Positions 50,641-62,225 of a DNA stretch of 64,000 nt are shown piece after piece (the stretch's first letter is position 1; every line of letters starts with the position of its first letter). The position numbers and the translations under genes were made by a program. Source of the stretch: Uranotaenia lowii. Its lineage: Eukaryota; Arthropoda; Insecta; Diptera; Culicidae. The notes beneath the pieces are model-generated. The model did not search any database and was not told the origin of the DNA. It saw only the letters and a program-made list of their open reading frames with translations. The DNA is taken from positions 61,393,746-61,457,745 of the forward strand of contig NC_073691.1 of assembly GCF_029784155.1 (NCBI RefSeq), written 5' to 3'.

Positions 50641-52085
50641 GTTCTGAATGCTTAGTTCTTAAAATCTGAATTTGAAGTTCAGATTTTTAATTTTGAGTTC
50701 TGAGCTCAAAAATCTGAGTTATGAGCAACGAGTTCTGAATTTTAAATATTGAATTCTAAATTCAGGTTTCTAAATTGTAAGCTCTGAATTTAGACTTAAG
50801 AACTCTGAATTCTGAATTCTAAGTTCTGTTCTTCGGTTTCTAATTTAAATGCTAAAATCAGAGTTTTGAGCTCAGAAGTCTGACTTATGAGCAATGAGTT
50901 CTGATTGCGTTTTAATTTCTAAGTAATGTGTTCAAAATTTTGAAAGTGAATTCTGTGTTTTGAGTCTTGAATTTCGAGTTCTGGTCTGGTCTGGTATTTC
51001 TAAATTTTGAGTTCCAATTTTTAAAATATGAATTCTGAATTTAGAACTTTCAATTTTGCCATCCAAGCTTTGGATTTTTAATTCGGAGTTCTGAGTCCTG
51101 AATCTTGAGATCTGAATTTTGAATTCTGAGTGCCGAATTTTGAGTTCCAATTCCCTAGTTTTAAGCTCGGAATTATGAGTTCTTAATTCTGATTTTCAAA
51201 TTATGAGTTTTGAGCTATGAGTTCTGAATTCTAAGTTCTGAATTTTGAGATCAGAACCATAGATAAGAATTCTGATTTCTGAAGTCCGAGGTCTGAATTA
51301 AATCGAAGAAGCAGTTCTGGATTTGAGTTCTGGATTTTGATTTCTGGATTCTAATATTGAGTTCTTAATTTCAAAATTTCACTTTTTTTTATGTTTGGGG
51401 ATCGACTGAATATTGTATTTATTTCCTGGGGAAATTCCGACTTGCAGTATATTTTAGAGCAAAAACGATTCGACACTTTTTAGGTAAACATCTCACAACA
51501 AATATTTTGTAATCTGCCAAAAATAACTTTAAAATACAATTTTCAGTCCCTGAAGAAGATCCAAAACGGATTAAAATGTTGGATATTTAAAACAAATACC
51601 GTTTTTGCTCTTAAATAGACTACAAGCCAAAATTTCCTCTGGATTAATTTCAATGCTGAGTTCTAAGCAACAATTTTGGAATTTTGATTCTTAGTTTTGA
51701 GTTTTGAAATCGGTACTTCCGAGTTCTGAGCTCTGAACTTTGAGTCCTGAATTCCGAATTCTTAGTTCTAAATTCTAAGTTCTGTATTTTGCGTTTCGAA
51801 TTCTGAGTTGTGAGTTCTAAAATTTGATTTCGGAATTCCGAGCTATCAGTTCTGAATTCTGGATTTCGAGTTTTAAATTTTGAGCTCTGAGTTCTGAGTC
51901 CTTATATTTTAATAAAATGTTTAATAAGAACTCAGAACTCAGAGCTCAATTAAAGTCAGAATTCCTGAAAGTTGCGATTTCTAAGTTCCGAATCTCTGCG
52001 TTCAGAGTTTTGAATTCTGAGCTCTAATATCTTAGTGCTGAGTTGGAAATTCAAAATTCTGATTCTAAATGTGAATGTGAATCCG
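50641..52085. repeat. Degenerate flank of the 14-bp satellite
   Basis: The same words (GAATTCTGAGTTC, TGAATTTTGAGTTC) persist with many substitutions and indels, fading out by about 52080. This gradient from homogeneous core to diverged edge is typical of satellites kept uniform by recombination in the centre. A non-repeat gap lies at about 51380-51650. Confidence 0.85.
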
Positions 52086-53750
52086 AAATATGATTTAAAA
52101 TAAATAAAATTAAATCAACTTTTTCAACCCACGAATAATACTGTCCAAGTTTCGATCAACCCATGCACTCGCTAGGATAAAAAAAGAAGAGAATTAAAAG
52201 TATATCACTTGTCAGCTCACGCAAAGCTCAAAATCGTTAGCAATAGGTTGTTGTTTGTATTTGTAGCTCAATATCAACTGTTACTCTTCATCGAACCAAA
52301 ATATAAAGCGGAAAACATAAAAAAAAAATTAGACAAAATTTTACACTTGTTTATGTGCATCCTATCTGTTTAGTTTTTGCAAAATTTATTTTAAGTTATC
52401 GGTGAAATCTGTTTAACTTTAGACAGCTGGTACAAGATTCTATGAAATGTTGAAAGATATCAATAAGATATATTTAAAATCAAACGTTAGAATGGAAGAA
52501 GGTTTGAAACATGAGAGATTTATGGAAAAAAAATATATTAGAATGGCTTAACAATTTTTTAAGGAAAAGGAAGTTCAACGATCGTCTAATTGATTTTGTT
52601 GAAAAATATTTTAATTCGAAATTAATTATAAAATAAATGTTCAAAATGACAGAATTCAGTTTAATTTGAGGTGTCCGTTTGCATGCAAGTGTAAATCATC
52701 AAATTCAAGTTAGGCAAAGTTTAAACATAAGTCATTATCTGTGAGGAAGCGTGGATCACGAAATTAGTTTTGGAAAATTAAAGGCGTTTTCGATTTTTTT
52801 AACGAAGGAAATTGTTGATTTTTCCAACAAAAAATTAAAACATTCATCTGATTAGCTATCATCAAAAAATATATCCTCATTCCATAACTAAATGCGCTTG
52901 AAAAGTGCACCTCTTGAACTCCCATTATATTAATGAGACCACTATTAAGTTTTCAATTCAAACTAAAATTTAATTTTGATTTCCGATTCTGTGAACAAAC
53001 TACACACAGTTGATGCGGAATTGGTCTCTCGATTTTGATAGCAGGTAAAAGTAAGGGAAGAAAAAACCACAAAATGCACAACAAAGAGCAAACTTAGGAG
53101 AATTATTATCAAATCAAAAAAAAAAATACTACTAACATTCAACGTGTTCACAGCAGGAAGAAATAATAGTTTAAAAATAACGATGCGATTGGAAGTTGAA
53201 TCAATAGCAGAACAAACCACATCACCGAAACTCTAGAGGATTTCAACCAATAAATATAAAAAAAAAAAACAAATAAAAACATTTCCACAGCAAAGCACCA
53301 GTTACGATGAAGAAAAAAAAACATTTATACTCATCTAGTGATACCAAAACAAAACAAACAAAAAAACTAGCTAAAAATAAATCACTAGTGATAAATTCTC
53401 ACCTAGGATTACTGAAATTTGCGCCATGAGGAGTAGTGGAAAGTTTATCTTAATCTCAATAACAAATACAAAAAAAGTTGGCAAAGCGAGTTAGTTGGAA
53501 TATTATAAAAACTAATGACAGAAAGTACTCGAATGTAACGGAGAGACGAGAGAATTAGAGAGAGACAAAAAAAATTGCCAACCAAACCAAACGGATGAAA
53601 ATATGTCAACTAAACTTTAAAAGTAGCGAAAAACAAACAAACAAACAGAAAAGATAAATGAAATTATCATTATAATTTTAATCGTACTGTGAATAACAAA
53701 CAATAAACGAAATGATTGAATTTTAACAGCTTCGTTTTATTTTGACTCAT
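52086..53750 (+). other. A-rich unique region, possible distal Lcch3 3'UTR
   Basis: No coding sequence. There are many poly(A) runs and CAAACAAAACAAAC words, a composition often seen in long 3'UTRs of insect neuronal genes. AATAAA lies at 53702-53707. If the transcript reaches this signal it would be over 8 kb past the stop and would include the satellite. That is speculative. Confidence 0.3.
53702..53707 (+). terminator. Possible distal poly(A) signal
   Basis: AATAAA followed about 25 bp later by TTCGTTTTATTTTG. It is the last good signal before the LINE sequence begins. Confidence 0.25.
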
Positions 53751-53979
53751 TCTCTATAACAGCGATAGTTCCATTTTCATTTGAAGCCGCCAATACAAGA
53801 ACTCGGGCGGGATCATATCATTGGATATTAAGAGGTTAAAGAGCTTAAAGACCTCCTCGCACTGTTGACAATCCGAAGTCAGCGTCTTCACTAGGTCCCA
53901 AGTTAGAGTCGCCAAGATCTTCTGGCTCTGCTTTTTCTTCGATGTCCTTCTGGATTCCACTCGAACACTTCTATGCAAA

Positions 53980-55650
53980 TCTCGTTCTCATCTTTTCACA
54001 GCGTGTGTCCAATCCATCTCCACATTCTTTCCTAAATCTCGGTCTCTAGCGCCTTTTGATGACACCGGCGATGTAGTTCCTCATTTGAGATCCAGTTGCC
54101 AGGCCACCGATCGCGGATGATATTTCGCAGGCAGCGATTCACAAATACTTGCAGTTTACGCGTTGTACCGTATATGTATACAAAGTTTTGCATCCGTACA
54201 GCGATAAGGATTTAACGGTTGAGTTGAAGATTCGGATATTCGTTCCAAGAGAAATATGGCGTGACCGCCAAATGTTTTGGAGACAAATCGGGCTTTTCTG
54301 ATCCGGGTTTCGGTGTCTTTCTTGGTACCACCATCAGGCGTTATCTGGCTGCCAAGATACTGGAAGCACTGGATTTTCTGTGTTGATGTGTATCGACTTG
54401 GTGTTTCCGACATTGACTTTGATACACGCTGCCTTGAAGCTTTCGGTGAGGTCGTCGAATTTGCTTTGCATATCCGGTTGTTTTTGGGCGAGCAAAACAA
54501 TATCATCAGCTAGCTCAAGGACGTTCAGCTACTCCATTTTCGAAGGATTCCACGGCAATCCTCGGTTTGGTCTACAGTCAATCGATCCAGTCGTCAAGAT
54601 CTCATCCATTACGATGAGAACAAGTAGCGATAAGATACATCCCTGTCTCACTCCTACAGTCGCCGGGATTGGATCGGACGAGACACCGTCGTGCTGGACC
54701 TTGCACGAAAATGTCTCGTACTGTTCTTAGATGAGATGGACTAGAGTCTCTGAGACTCCTAGTCATCTAAGAGCAGCTAAGATGTTTTCGTGGTTCAGTC
54801 GGTCAAATGCTTTTTTGAAGTCAACGAATACCAACAGAAGAGAGTCCTGGAATTCGTTTATTTGTTCCAGTATGATTCGTGTTAGCGTTGTGATGTGGTC
54901 CACACATGATCGTTCGGATCGGTATCCAGAATGTTGCCATCGGAGTGTAGCATCGATTTTCTCCTGGATCCTGTTCAGGATCACTTTGCAGAGTACTTTG
55001 AGGGTTGTACAGATCAACGTTATGCCTCGCACTCTGTCAGGTCTCCCTTCTTCGGGACCTTTACGAGGATACCTTGCATCCAGTCGGCCGAGAATGTTGC
55101 AGTATCCCAGATGTCAGCGAAAAGACGGTGCAAATTTGTGCAGACAAGGTAGGTCCGGTTTTAGGCAGCACAGCAGGAATGCCATCGATTCAATGCGCTC
55201 TGTTGAATTTCATGTCTTTGATTGCCGCTTCTATTTCAGCCAGCGAGTGCGCTTCCGAGTTGACGCCATTCATGCGACTTACTGTTGGTGCTTCGAACTG
55301 CGCGTTCTGTTGGCCTTCGCTGTTCGTGACTCGGAAAAGTCGTTCGAAGTGCTCAGTCCATCGTTAAAGCTGATCTGTTCGATCGGTCAATAACTGACCC
55401 AGCGATGTCATATTTTTGTCTGTATCATCTGTGCATCTCTTTCTGATTTATTGAGACTCTATGATACAAATTTTTCTGGGATCGCTGAACTGGCCTGCTC
55501 AGTCTTTTAGCGGCATTCCAGCTTTAGTCCTTGCACCACTAAGGCGGCGTGAAATCATAATCGGAAATCTCCATTCGCGGTGGCTCTATCTCCCTCTTCG
55601 AGCTTATCAAGGCTTTCTTGTCTCGTCTACAAGCTCGTATAATTGCCTTT
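53980..55650 (-). mobile_element. RTE-like LINE fragment, minus strand
   Basis: Same family as 35640-38340. The minus strand reads [40 protein letters not shown] and LLVFVDFKKAFDRLNHENI (RT A box, better preserved than the other copy), then ILFCSPKNNRICKANS and FQYLGSQITPDGGTKKDTET. At the 5' side are pre-RT linker residues near 55600. Several shifts and stops break it. It continues past the MITE at 55651-56253 into other LINE sequence. Confidence 0.78.
54763..55032 (-). pseudogene. RTE-like reverse transcriptase core fragment
   Basis: About 89 codons covering RT blocks 2 to A: RNRIQEKIDATLRWQHSGYR, SERSCVDHITTL, then DSLLLVFVDFKKAFDRLNHE with the first catalytic Asp. The frame is lost on both sides. 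Confidence 0.8.
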
Positions 55651-56253
55651 GGGGGCATCCATTAATTACGTAACGCTCCTAGGGGGGGGGGGGGGGGTTA
55701 GCTCGAACGTTACGAATTGTGACATAGGGGAGGGGGGAGGTATGCTCATCGTTACGTAACGATTTTATGTCATGCAATTTTAGCAGAATGATATGCAAAC
55801 CAAAATCAGTTTAAAATTTGTAAGCTTCAATATGATTGAAACTGGTTTGTAAACTTTCCTCTTTAAAGATTCTGAAATAGACTTCTTGAAAGGTGTATTA
55901 AATATGAAAAAAAACCCTACATTTAGGTACATTTACCCCCTAGAACTCAATTCAACCTTAAGAGCAACTCATAACAAGACAATCAATTTATTTTATGAGA
56001 GAGTTTTCATCAATGAGTACTAAGAAGCGATTTGGATAGATCGATATTAATTCCGTTTTTAAAAACGTCAAAAAATTTATGTTGAAATATTTTTTTACCT
56101 TCGAAAATTAGTATTCAAAATCATGAGAAGATGAGGGGGGGGGGGGGTAATTATCAGCGTTACGTAATTTTCATAGGCGGTACGTCGAAGCATACGGGGG
56201 GGGGGGGAGGGTAAAAAAAGTGCAATTTTTGCGTTACGTAATTTATGGATGCC
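55651..56253. mobile_element. 603-bp MITE with GGCATCCATWAATTACG ends and poly-G runs
   Basis: The ends GGCATCCATTAATTACGTAA and TTACGTAATTTATGGATGCC are inverted repeats. GCCTTT at 55645-55650 and 56254-56259 is the visible target duplication, perhaps part of a longer hAT-type one. Just inside both ends, and again near 56137, are runs of 12 to 17 G on the same strand. There is no coding sequence. Confidence 0.85.
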
Positions 56254-56640
56254 GCCTTTTCCAGCTCGGCGGCTGCTTTAGCTGACCCGGTAAATGCCTG
56301 CTCAATTCCGTCTGTTGCCCATTAGTTACACCCGAAGAGGGCAACCCATTTTCAACCATCTCTGAGAACGTTAAACAACGAGTCTGTGGTGCTGAATCAG
56401 CACAGGTAACATTAAAATCACTTCGAGCATTACCAAGTTGTGATTCTAAAGTAGGCCGCGTCTAACCGCGAACAGGCAGATTGTTTGCCGGCCTAACGAG
56501 TGAAGACGAAAAAGAGGAAGGAGGAGAAGAAATTTTTCGGACAACTTTGGGATTTTTTCTTGAAGCAATAATTTTTGCCCTAACGGGACAGTCTATGAAA
56601 TTCGAGGAATGATTACCTGCGCAATTCGCACATTTGAACA
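56254..56640 (-). pseudogene. Jockey-type gag fragment with zinc knuckle
   Basis: The minus strand reads CANCAGNHSSNFIDCPVRAK, a CCHC knuckle of jockey-clade ORF1 proteins. A Ser-rich tail (SSPPSSSFSSSLVRPANN) and TRPTLESQLGNARSDFN follow. The 5' side is cut by the tail of the next LINE at about 56640. Confidence 0.65.
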
Positions 56641-56699
56641 ATTCTGTTTATTTTTTTAGTTTATTTATTCATTTCGTCAATCATTAGTAGACACATACA

Positions 56700-59220
56700 T
56701 TGTTGATTTTGCTTAAAACTATACAAAAATATAAAAATAATTATGTTTGTGAGTTCAATCACTTAAACTACTCTTTGAGTTTATGCCGAGATGTTGTAAA
56801 GTCAATGGCTTCACAGTGTTGATTATAATAGTTCATCATGATGTTGATTGGTCCAGTTTTTGCGCATTTTGTGCGATGGTGGTTGAGAGCCAATATACTT
56901 CGGTTTCTAAGTCGTCTTGTTGGCGCGTAAAAATTTAATTCACAAAGTAGTTCTGCTGTATTAACTCTCTGCGAAACAATATCGTTTACAAAAGAAACCT
57001 TCGCCGTTTTCTTAGTGTTTGGATGTCGATTAACATGCAGCGAGCCTCATATGACGGAAGACGGTGTGATGCCTAACTTAGCTTAAGAAGAGTATATGAG
57101 AGAAATTGTTTTTGATCTTTCTTCATGAATACCTGGGCGAGGAGACCACACAATGCTACAATATTCCAGAACGGACCTCACATAGGCAACATATAGAATT
57201 TTGATGATATACGGGTCTTTGAAGTTATAGCAGAAATGCTTTATAAACCCTAACATGCTATTCGCCTTATGTATAATAGTGTTATAGTGGTCAATAAAAG
57301 TAAGTTTGGAATCCAGGATAGTTCCTAAACCTCTCACTTTCTTACATTTTTCTACATCCTGCTTTCCTAGTGTAATTACAATATTTGGAGATGAAAGTTT
57401 TCGGCTAAATGATATTGAGTAACATTTTTTTACATTTAATTCGAGTAAACTTTTTTTACATCAGGTGTAGAAAATGTCTATTCCATTCTGGAACAAATTC
57501 ATATCTTCATGGTTTTTTATTTCTAAATATAGCTTAATGTCAACGGCGTATATGAATATTTTAAGATTTTTAAGATTTTACGTACAAGATAAAAAGTAAT
57601 GGTCCTAAATGTGAGCCTTGTGGAACACCTGAAGTGACTTGAATGGCATTTGACTTCTTTCCTTTAAATTTTATTATTTGTTGTCCATTTGTTAAATATG
57701 ATTCAAGCCATTTCAGAAGCCCCAAATCAACTACAATTTTTTTGCAGCTTATAAAGAAGCATCGGTATATCTAAACGATCAAAAGCTTTGCCAAAGTCTG
57801 TAAACAAAGCCTCAACGTGATTCCCATTATCCATTGCATTTAATGAATAATCTCCAAATTCAAGCAAATTTGTAGAAATTGATCGATCTTTAAAAAATCC
57901 ATGTTGTTTGGCTGTTATTCGGTTTTTGATCTGAAGGAAAAACTTTTCATTCATAATTGCCTCAAAAAGCTTGGGAATGCAAGAGATAATAGCAATTCCA
58001 CGATTATTACGTATATCAGCTTTCCGCCCAGATTTAAAAATAGGAACCAGAAATGAGCTTTTCCATACTTTGGGAAAAATTCCTGTTTCTAGTGATATAT
58101 TAAATAGCTGAAACAAAGGGTATGTAAGTTCGTTGAAAAGGTTCTTAATAAATACTGGAGGAATTCCATCTGGTCCAGGTTTCTTTGAGGGGTCTGAATT
58201 TTTCAAATTCTTCAAGATATCCTGTTCATGAAGGTAATTAACTCTAATATTACTAGGATACTCTGGATAAAATACAAAATAATTACTGTCGCGATTTTCT
58301 TCCGAATAAATGTTATAAATTTCTTGGAAAAAAATTGCAAAAATATTGCAGATTTCTTCTGAGTTATCACCAACATGTTCATGAAGTTGCATTATTGATG
58401 AAAAATTGTCTGATTTAAGTGTTGTTTGAACGTAATTTAAGAAGTTCTTTGGGCAGGACTTAATTTCAAGCTCGGTTTTTGCATTGAACTCTTCAAATGC
58501 ATTATTGATAGCTAAGTTCAGTTGATCGCATATTTTCAAATAAATTGCTAGGTTTTCACTGCTTTTGAACTTTCGGTACATTTTATGTGCTTTCTGTTTG
58601 CGATTTTTTTTTAAGTTTTTTATATGTTTATTAAACCAAATTGGATGTTTAGTATTTCTATGGCGTCGTTTTTTCTTTAATGGAATGTCTTCTGAAATGA
58701 TTTTGTTCAGAATATGATAAAAGGCACTAACCGATGATTCGAAATTTCCTTCGTCTTGACAAATGTGTTGCCAATTTATACAGGTAAGTTTATTTTTTAT
58801 TTTTGCATAGTTTGCTTGTTTGTATTCGAGAACTTCTTCATACTTGCAGTCATTGGGTCTATTGTATTTATGTATAAAAAGAGAAAAATTCATTCGCTGT
58901 ATGAAACTTTTCATGATTCTGTCACACAGAAATCTTCAAGAATATTAGTCAAAAGAAAATCTAAATAACAGTTTTCTTGATTTTTTACGTGATTAACCTG
59001 GTTTAGGCCTAACTTATGTAATGCTAAGTATTGTTTTCCCCAATGACTGGGAGTAGGATACTTTCATTTTCAGGGTCCGAAATGAAGTCAGCATTGCGTT
59101 TATTAAAGTCCCCATAAATGTGAACTTTAACTTCTGGAGGTTGCTCTATAAGTATTTTTTTCTGCGCAATTTAAGAATTTTTCATATGAGGCTTTATTAG
59201 CATTATGTTTTGGCAAGTTC
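56700..59220 (-). mobile_element. CR1/jockey-like LINE, fairly recent, minus strand
   Basis: A single element with endonuclease remains near 59110 (GDFNKRNADF), a 395-codon RT frame (57727-58914), then a shifted C-terminus (57083-57337: RGLGTILDSKLTFIDHY, SVLEYCSIVWSPR) and a 3'UTR. A TTTATTTTTTTAGTTTATTT tail (as complement) lies near 56645. The long open frame makes this the best preserved LINE in the window, although the frameshifts before and after RT leave it inactive. Confidence 0.82.
57727..58914 (-). pseudogene. LINE reverse transcriptase, long open frame
   Basis: An alpha-helical linker (RRHRNTKHPIWFNKHIKNLK) is followed by DPSKKPGPDGIPPVFIKN (RT 1), WKSSFLVPIFKSGRKADIRN, NRGIAIISCIPKLFEAIMNE and ITAKQHGFFKDRSISTNLLE (RT 2). 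It then has VEALFTDFGKAFDRLDIPML (A box, Asp present, Ser to Gly next to it). The frame stops at KNCS (57727) just before the B box. Beyond a frameshift the B region (GVPQGSHLGP-like) and the catalytic box are recognisable but decayed. Confidence 0.85.
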
Positions 59221-59748
59221 ACGAATTAGTACTACTAGAAGATATAACGATGCCATAAATTAAGCAATTTTGCAAAATTGCTGTCTTTATATTCGAGTTG
59301 TACATTCAAATTCCGAGTAAAACTTGTAAATTCTAATTCATATTCTGAGTTTGGAAAATATGTTTTTAACTTAACTTAAAAAGATTTATAAATTTTAATT
59401 TCTAATCTTAAATCAGACTCTCTATTTCGAATTGACATTTTTTTTTAGTATTTCTAAGGATAGATGAATTATGGTTCTGAATTTAATTATTCTCGATGTT
59501 CAAAATAACGCCTGTCTGGGTTGTCATTTTGCGTGATTTTTCCGATGAAAATTTACACAATTGAAATTTACTTATCTACACGTCACATTGAATATCAGTA
59601 AATGTTTTTCGATTGGTGTTTGATTTTCATTTTTAGGCATTGTGAGAAAAAGTCGAATCCCGCTATCGAGAATTTTCCGTTTAAATTTAGAAATTTTGAG
59701 CCGAATTCATTTCAACTTATCAACTACATGCACATTAGCTACTCTGTA
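59221..59748. other. AT-rich non-coding stretch
   Basis: Between the LINE and the foldback element. No gene or bounded repeat is recognised. Confidence 0.5.
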
Positions 59749-60230
59749 CAGTAGACTCAGTCGATTTGGGGTCATTTTTAAATTTCTCAAACCCTGGGGT
59801 CTGAAAAGTTTCGTTTTGGTTCAAAACTCATCTAAGATTTTTCGCCGAATTTTTTAGTAACGTTTACATGAGTAAATATGTACTTTTGTATGGAAAATTT
59901 AATATCTTGTAATGAAAAATCAACATCATTTTTGTTTTTTCTGTGGAACCGAGTTTGCAGATGGTTTTTGTGCCACATTTAACAATTCTTAAAATGAAAT
60001 TTTCCGCTGAACAACTTTGTCGAATATCATAATTTCGTATCTTTTTAGACAAAAAAGTTATTAGTCGTTTAACAGGTGTATGTCTTTTCACATTGATAAA
60101 CTATAAATTCAGTTGACACCACTTCTGGGTTCCTAGCAAGGTATTGCCAGACCACCTGTCATGCCACTCTTCGTGGGGCACAAGCAGTTGTGTCAATTGA
60201 ATTTATTGTTTATTATTGCAAAAAGACATA

Positions 60231-61084
60231 GGGGAAAAGTTCATATAACGCCCCATGTGGCTAATACGCGCCACTCTTGTTTTGAAGAATCTGACACATT
60301 TTAAGCCTGCAAAATATTACCAATTTGTTTTAAATGCTGTGATTGGTCATGGCAAGTATGAATTTTTCCCTGAAATGCCCCTGTGTCGTGATAATTTCAC
60401 AATTTAGGTTTTTCTTCATTTCGATCTAAATTTTAAAACACTTTCAATAAGGTGTCACCAAGGAAAGAAAAACGAATAAGACAATATTTTCTGACACATC
60501 GATAGAGGAGAACCTAAATTATGATTTTATGCTAAAAAATCATACTGAACTCGCTAAGGTATGCTTTTCATGGGTATGTTCTATCACGGCCCATGCGCTC
60601 TTTATAACGCGCCAATCGTAGTAGGCTGAAAATAGCATTAGTTTTTCAAAAAGGCCAATTTTCATTGAAAATTAACAAAAAGTCTAAAACGATATGTTGA
60701 GCGTTAATTCAGCCCAAAAAATCTATTTTTTCATTTTTTGTTAAATTTCTATTAGTCCATTTTGATTTTCTTTTCAGTCAAAGTTTCTGTAAGTATTGGT
60801 GTGTTTTCGGTCTTCGGCTGCTCACGGGTGTGTTCGGCTGCTAGGCGCGTATTGAATACACAGCGGCGCGTATTCGCAACACAGTTTTTTTCTGTGGCTT
60901 TGAATATGGTTTTTAAAAATCATGTTTTTGAAGAAACTATAGCAATTTGAGTAAAGAAAAATCATAGGAATTTGTAGAAAACACTTTTCTTCAACGATTA
61001 CACCAATTTTTAACACAATTTGTACGTGGAATACATAGAAAATTAGCGATTCGCTTAGGTGGCGCATAATAGGGCATGTTCCCC
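60231..61084. mobile_element. TAGGGGA-family MITE, copy 2
   Basis: It opens GGGGAAAAGTTCATATAACG and closes GGGCATGTTCCCC, with TA on both sides (60229-60230 and 61085-61086). It aligns with 21871-22689 along most of its length. It is the younger-looking copy because its duplication is intact. Confidence 0.92.
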
Positions 61085-61219
61085 TACACCTGTTAAACAG
61101 CTAATAACTTTTTTGTCTGAAAAGATACGAAGTTATGATATTGGACAAAGTTGTTAAGCGGAAAATTTCCTTTAAAGAATTGTTAAATTGGCACAAACCC
61201 ATTTGTTGATTTTTTAGTA

Positions 61220-62050
61220 GGAGAGAGTGGGGTATCGTGGGCCATGGGGAAACGTGGGCCACTTTTAATATCTCAGATGTGTGTTGAGATAAAAATCTCA
61301 AACCAACTGTCATCATCGTCGCTTTGCGTGAGCATGTATTCCTATATGTTGTTGACTGAAATACGCATCATATGCTTCTTTTATTTATCAAGCTTAAAAA
61401 AGTTAGAAAAATTTACTTACACAATTAAAAAAACACCCGCTAATTTCATCGATGGGGAACCTAAAGTGCATAACAAAAATATGCTCATACGCTTATGATC
61501 TTAGTTTTGTCATGATCTTTCACATGGAAAAGGAATTTTTTATGAAACATCAACAAGTCACACAAACGCAACCAATTTACAAATCATAGCTTGAGGGGAA
61601 TCGTGGGCCACACATCTTGAATCACCTATATTTTCATGTTTTTATACACATTCAGAACTTAAAATACGTTTTACCTATCTGCAAAGTTTTCTTATGCCAA
61701 ATTAAGAGTTATTATTATCGTTTTTATTTCATCATCTGAAATTGCTTTTAAATAACGAAATGAATTATGAAATAACAGTTTTGGGTCAACTCATAAACTT
61801 TGCATGTTATTTGGTCAATTCGGATTTGGTGGCCCACGATTCCCCACCATTTTTAAAAATCCAAAAAAAGAATGCTTTTTTTTCAAACAGTCAGAATTTG
61901 AGAAAAATAACTTTTAAATAAAATTTAAAAAATCCTTTTGATACCTTGCAAATGTAGAAAATCAAAACATTTTTTATTTTCATTTTATCTTTTATAATAA
62001 AGAAGTTATGGAACAACGAAAAAAGTGGCACATGATTCCCCACTCTCCCA
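61220..62050. mobile_element. TAGGRGAGAGTGGGG MITE with GTGGGCCA words
   Basis: TA, then GGAGAGAGTGGGGTATCGTG at the left; at the right CACATGATTCCCCACTCTCC, then CATA. CGTGGGCCAC-type words occur near both ends and internally (about 61235, 61250, 61603 and, as GTGGCCCACGATTCCCC, 61830), like clustered binding sites. No coding sequence. It is the second insert in the foldback element. Confidence 0.8.
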
Positions 62051-62225
62051 TACAAAATAATCAATTTTTTCATACAAACCTAAAAGCTAAAATTTACTCA
62101 TGTAAACGTTACCTTAAAATTCTGCAAATAATCATGGATGAGTTTTGGACCAAAACGAAGCTTTTAAGACCCCAGGGTTTGAGAAATTCAAAAATGACCC
62201 CAAATCGACTCAGTCCACTGTACAT

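Larger units (their letters stand above)
59749..62220. mobile_element. Foldback (long-inverted-repeat) element, TA duplication
   Basis: The ends CAGTAGACTCAGTCGATTTG (59749) and CAAATCGACTCAGTCCACTG (62220) are flanked by TA (59747-59748 and 62221-62222). The left arm runs about 345 bp to ACAGGTGTATGTCTTTTCAC. The right arm pairs with it once two MITEs (60231-61084 and 61220-62050) are removed. Across the first MITE's TA the arm reads AAAAGACATACACCTGTTAA, exactly complementary to the left arm. The loop of about 130 bp contains no gene. Confidence 0.88.
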
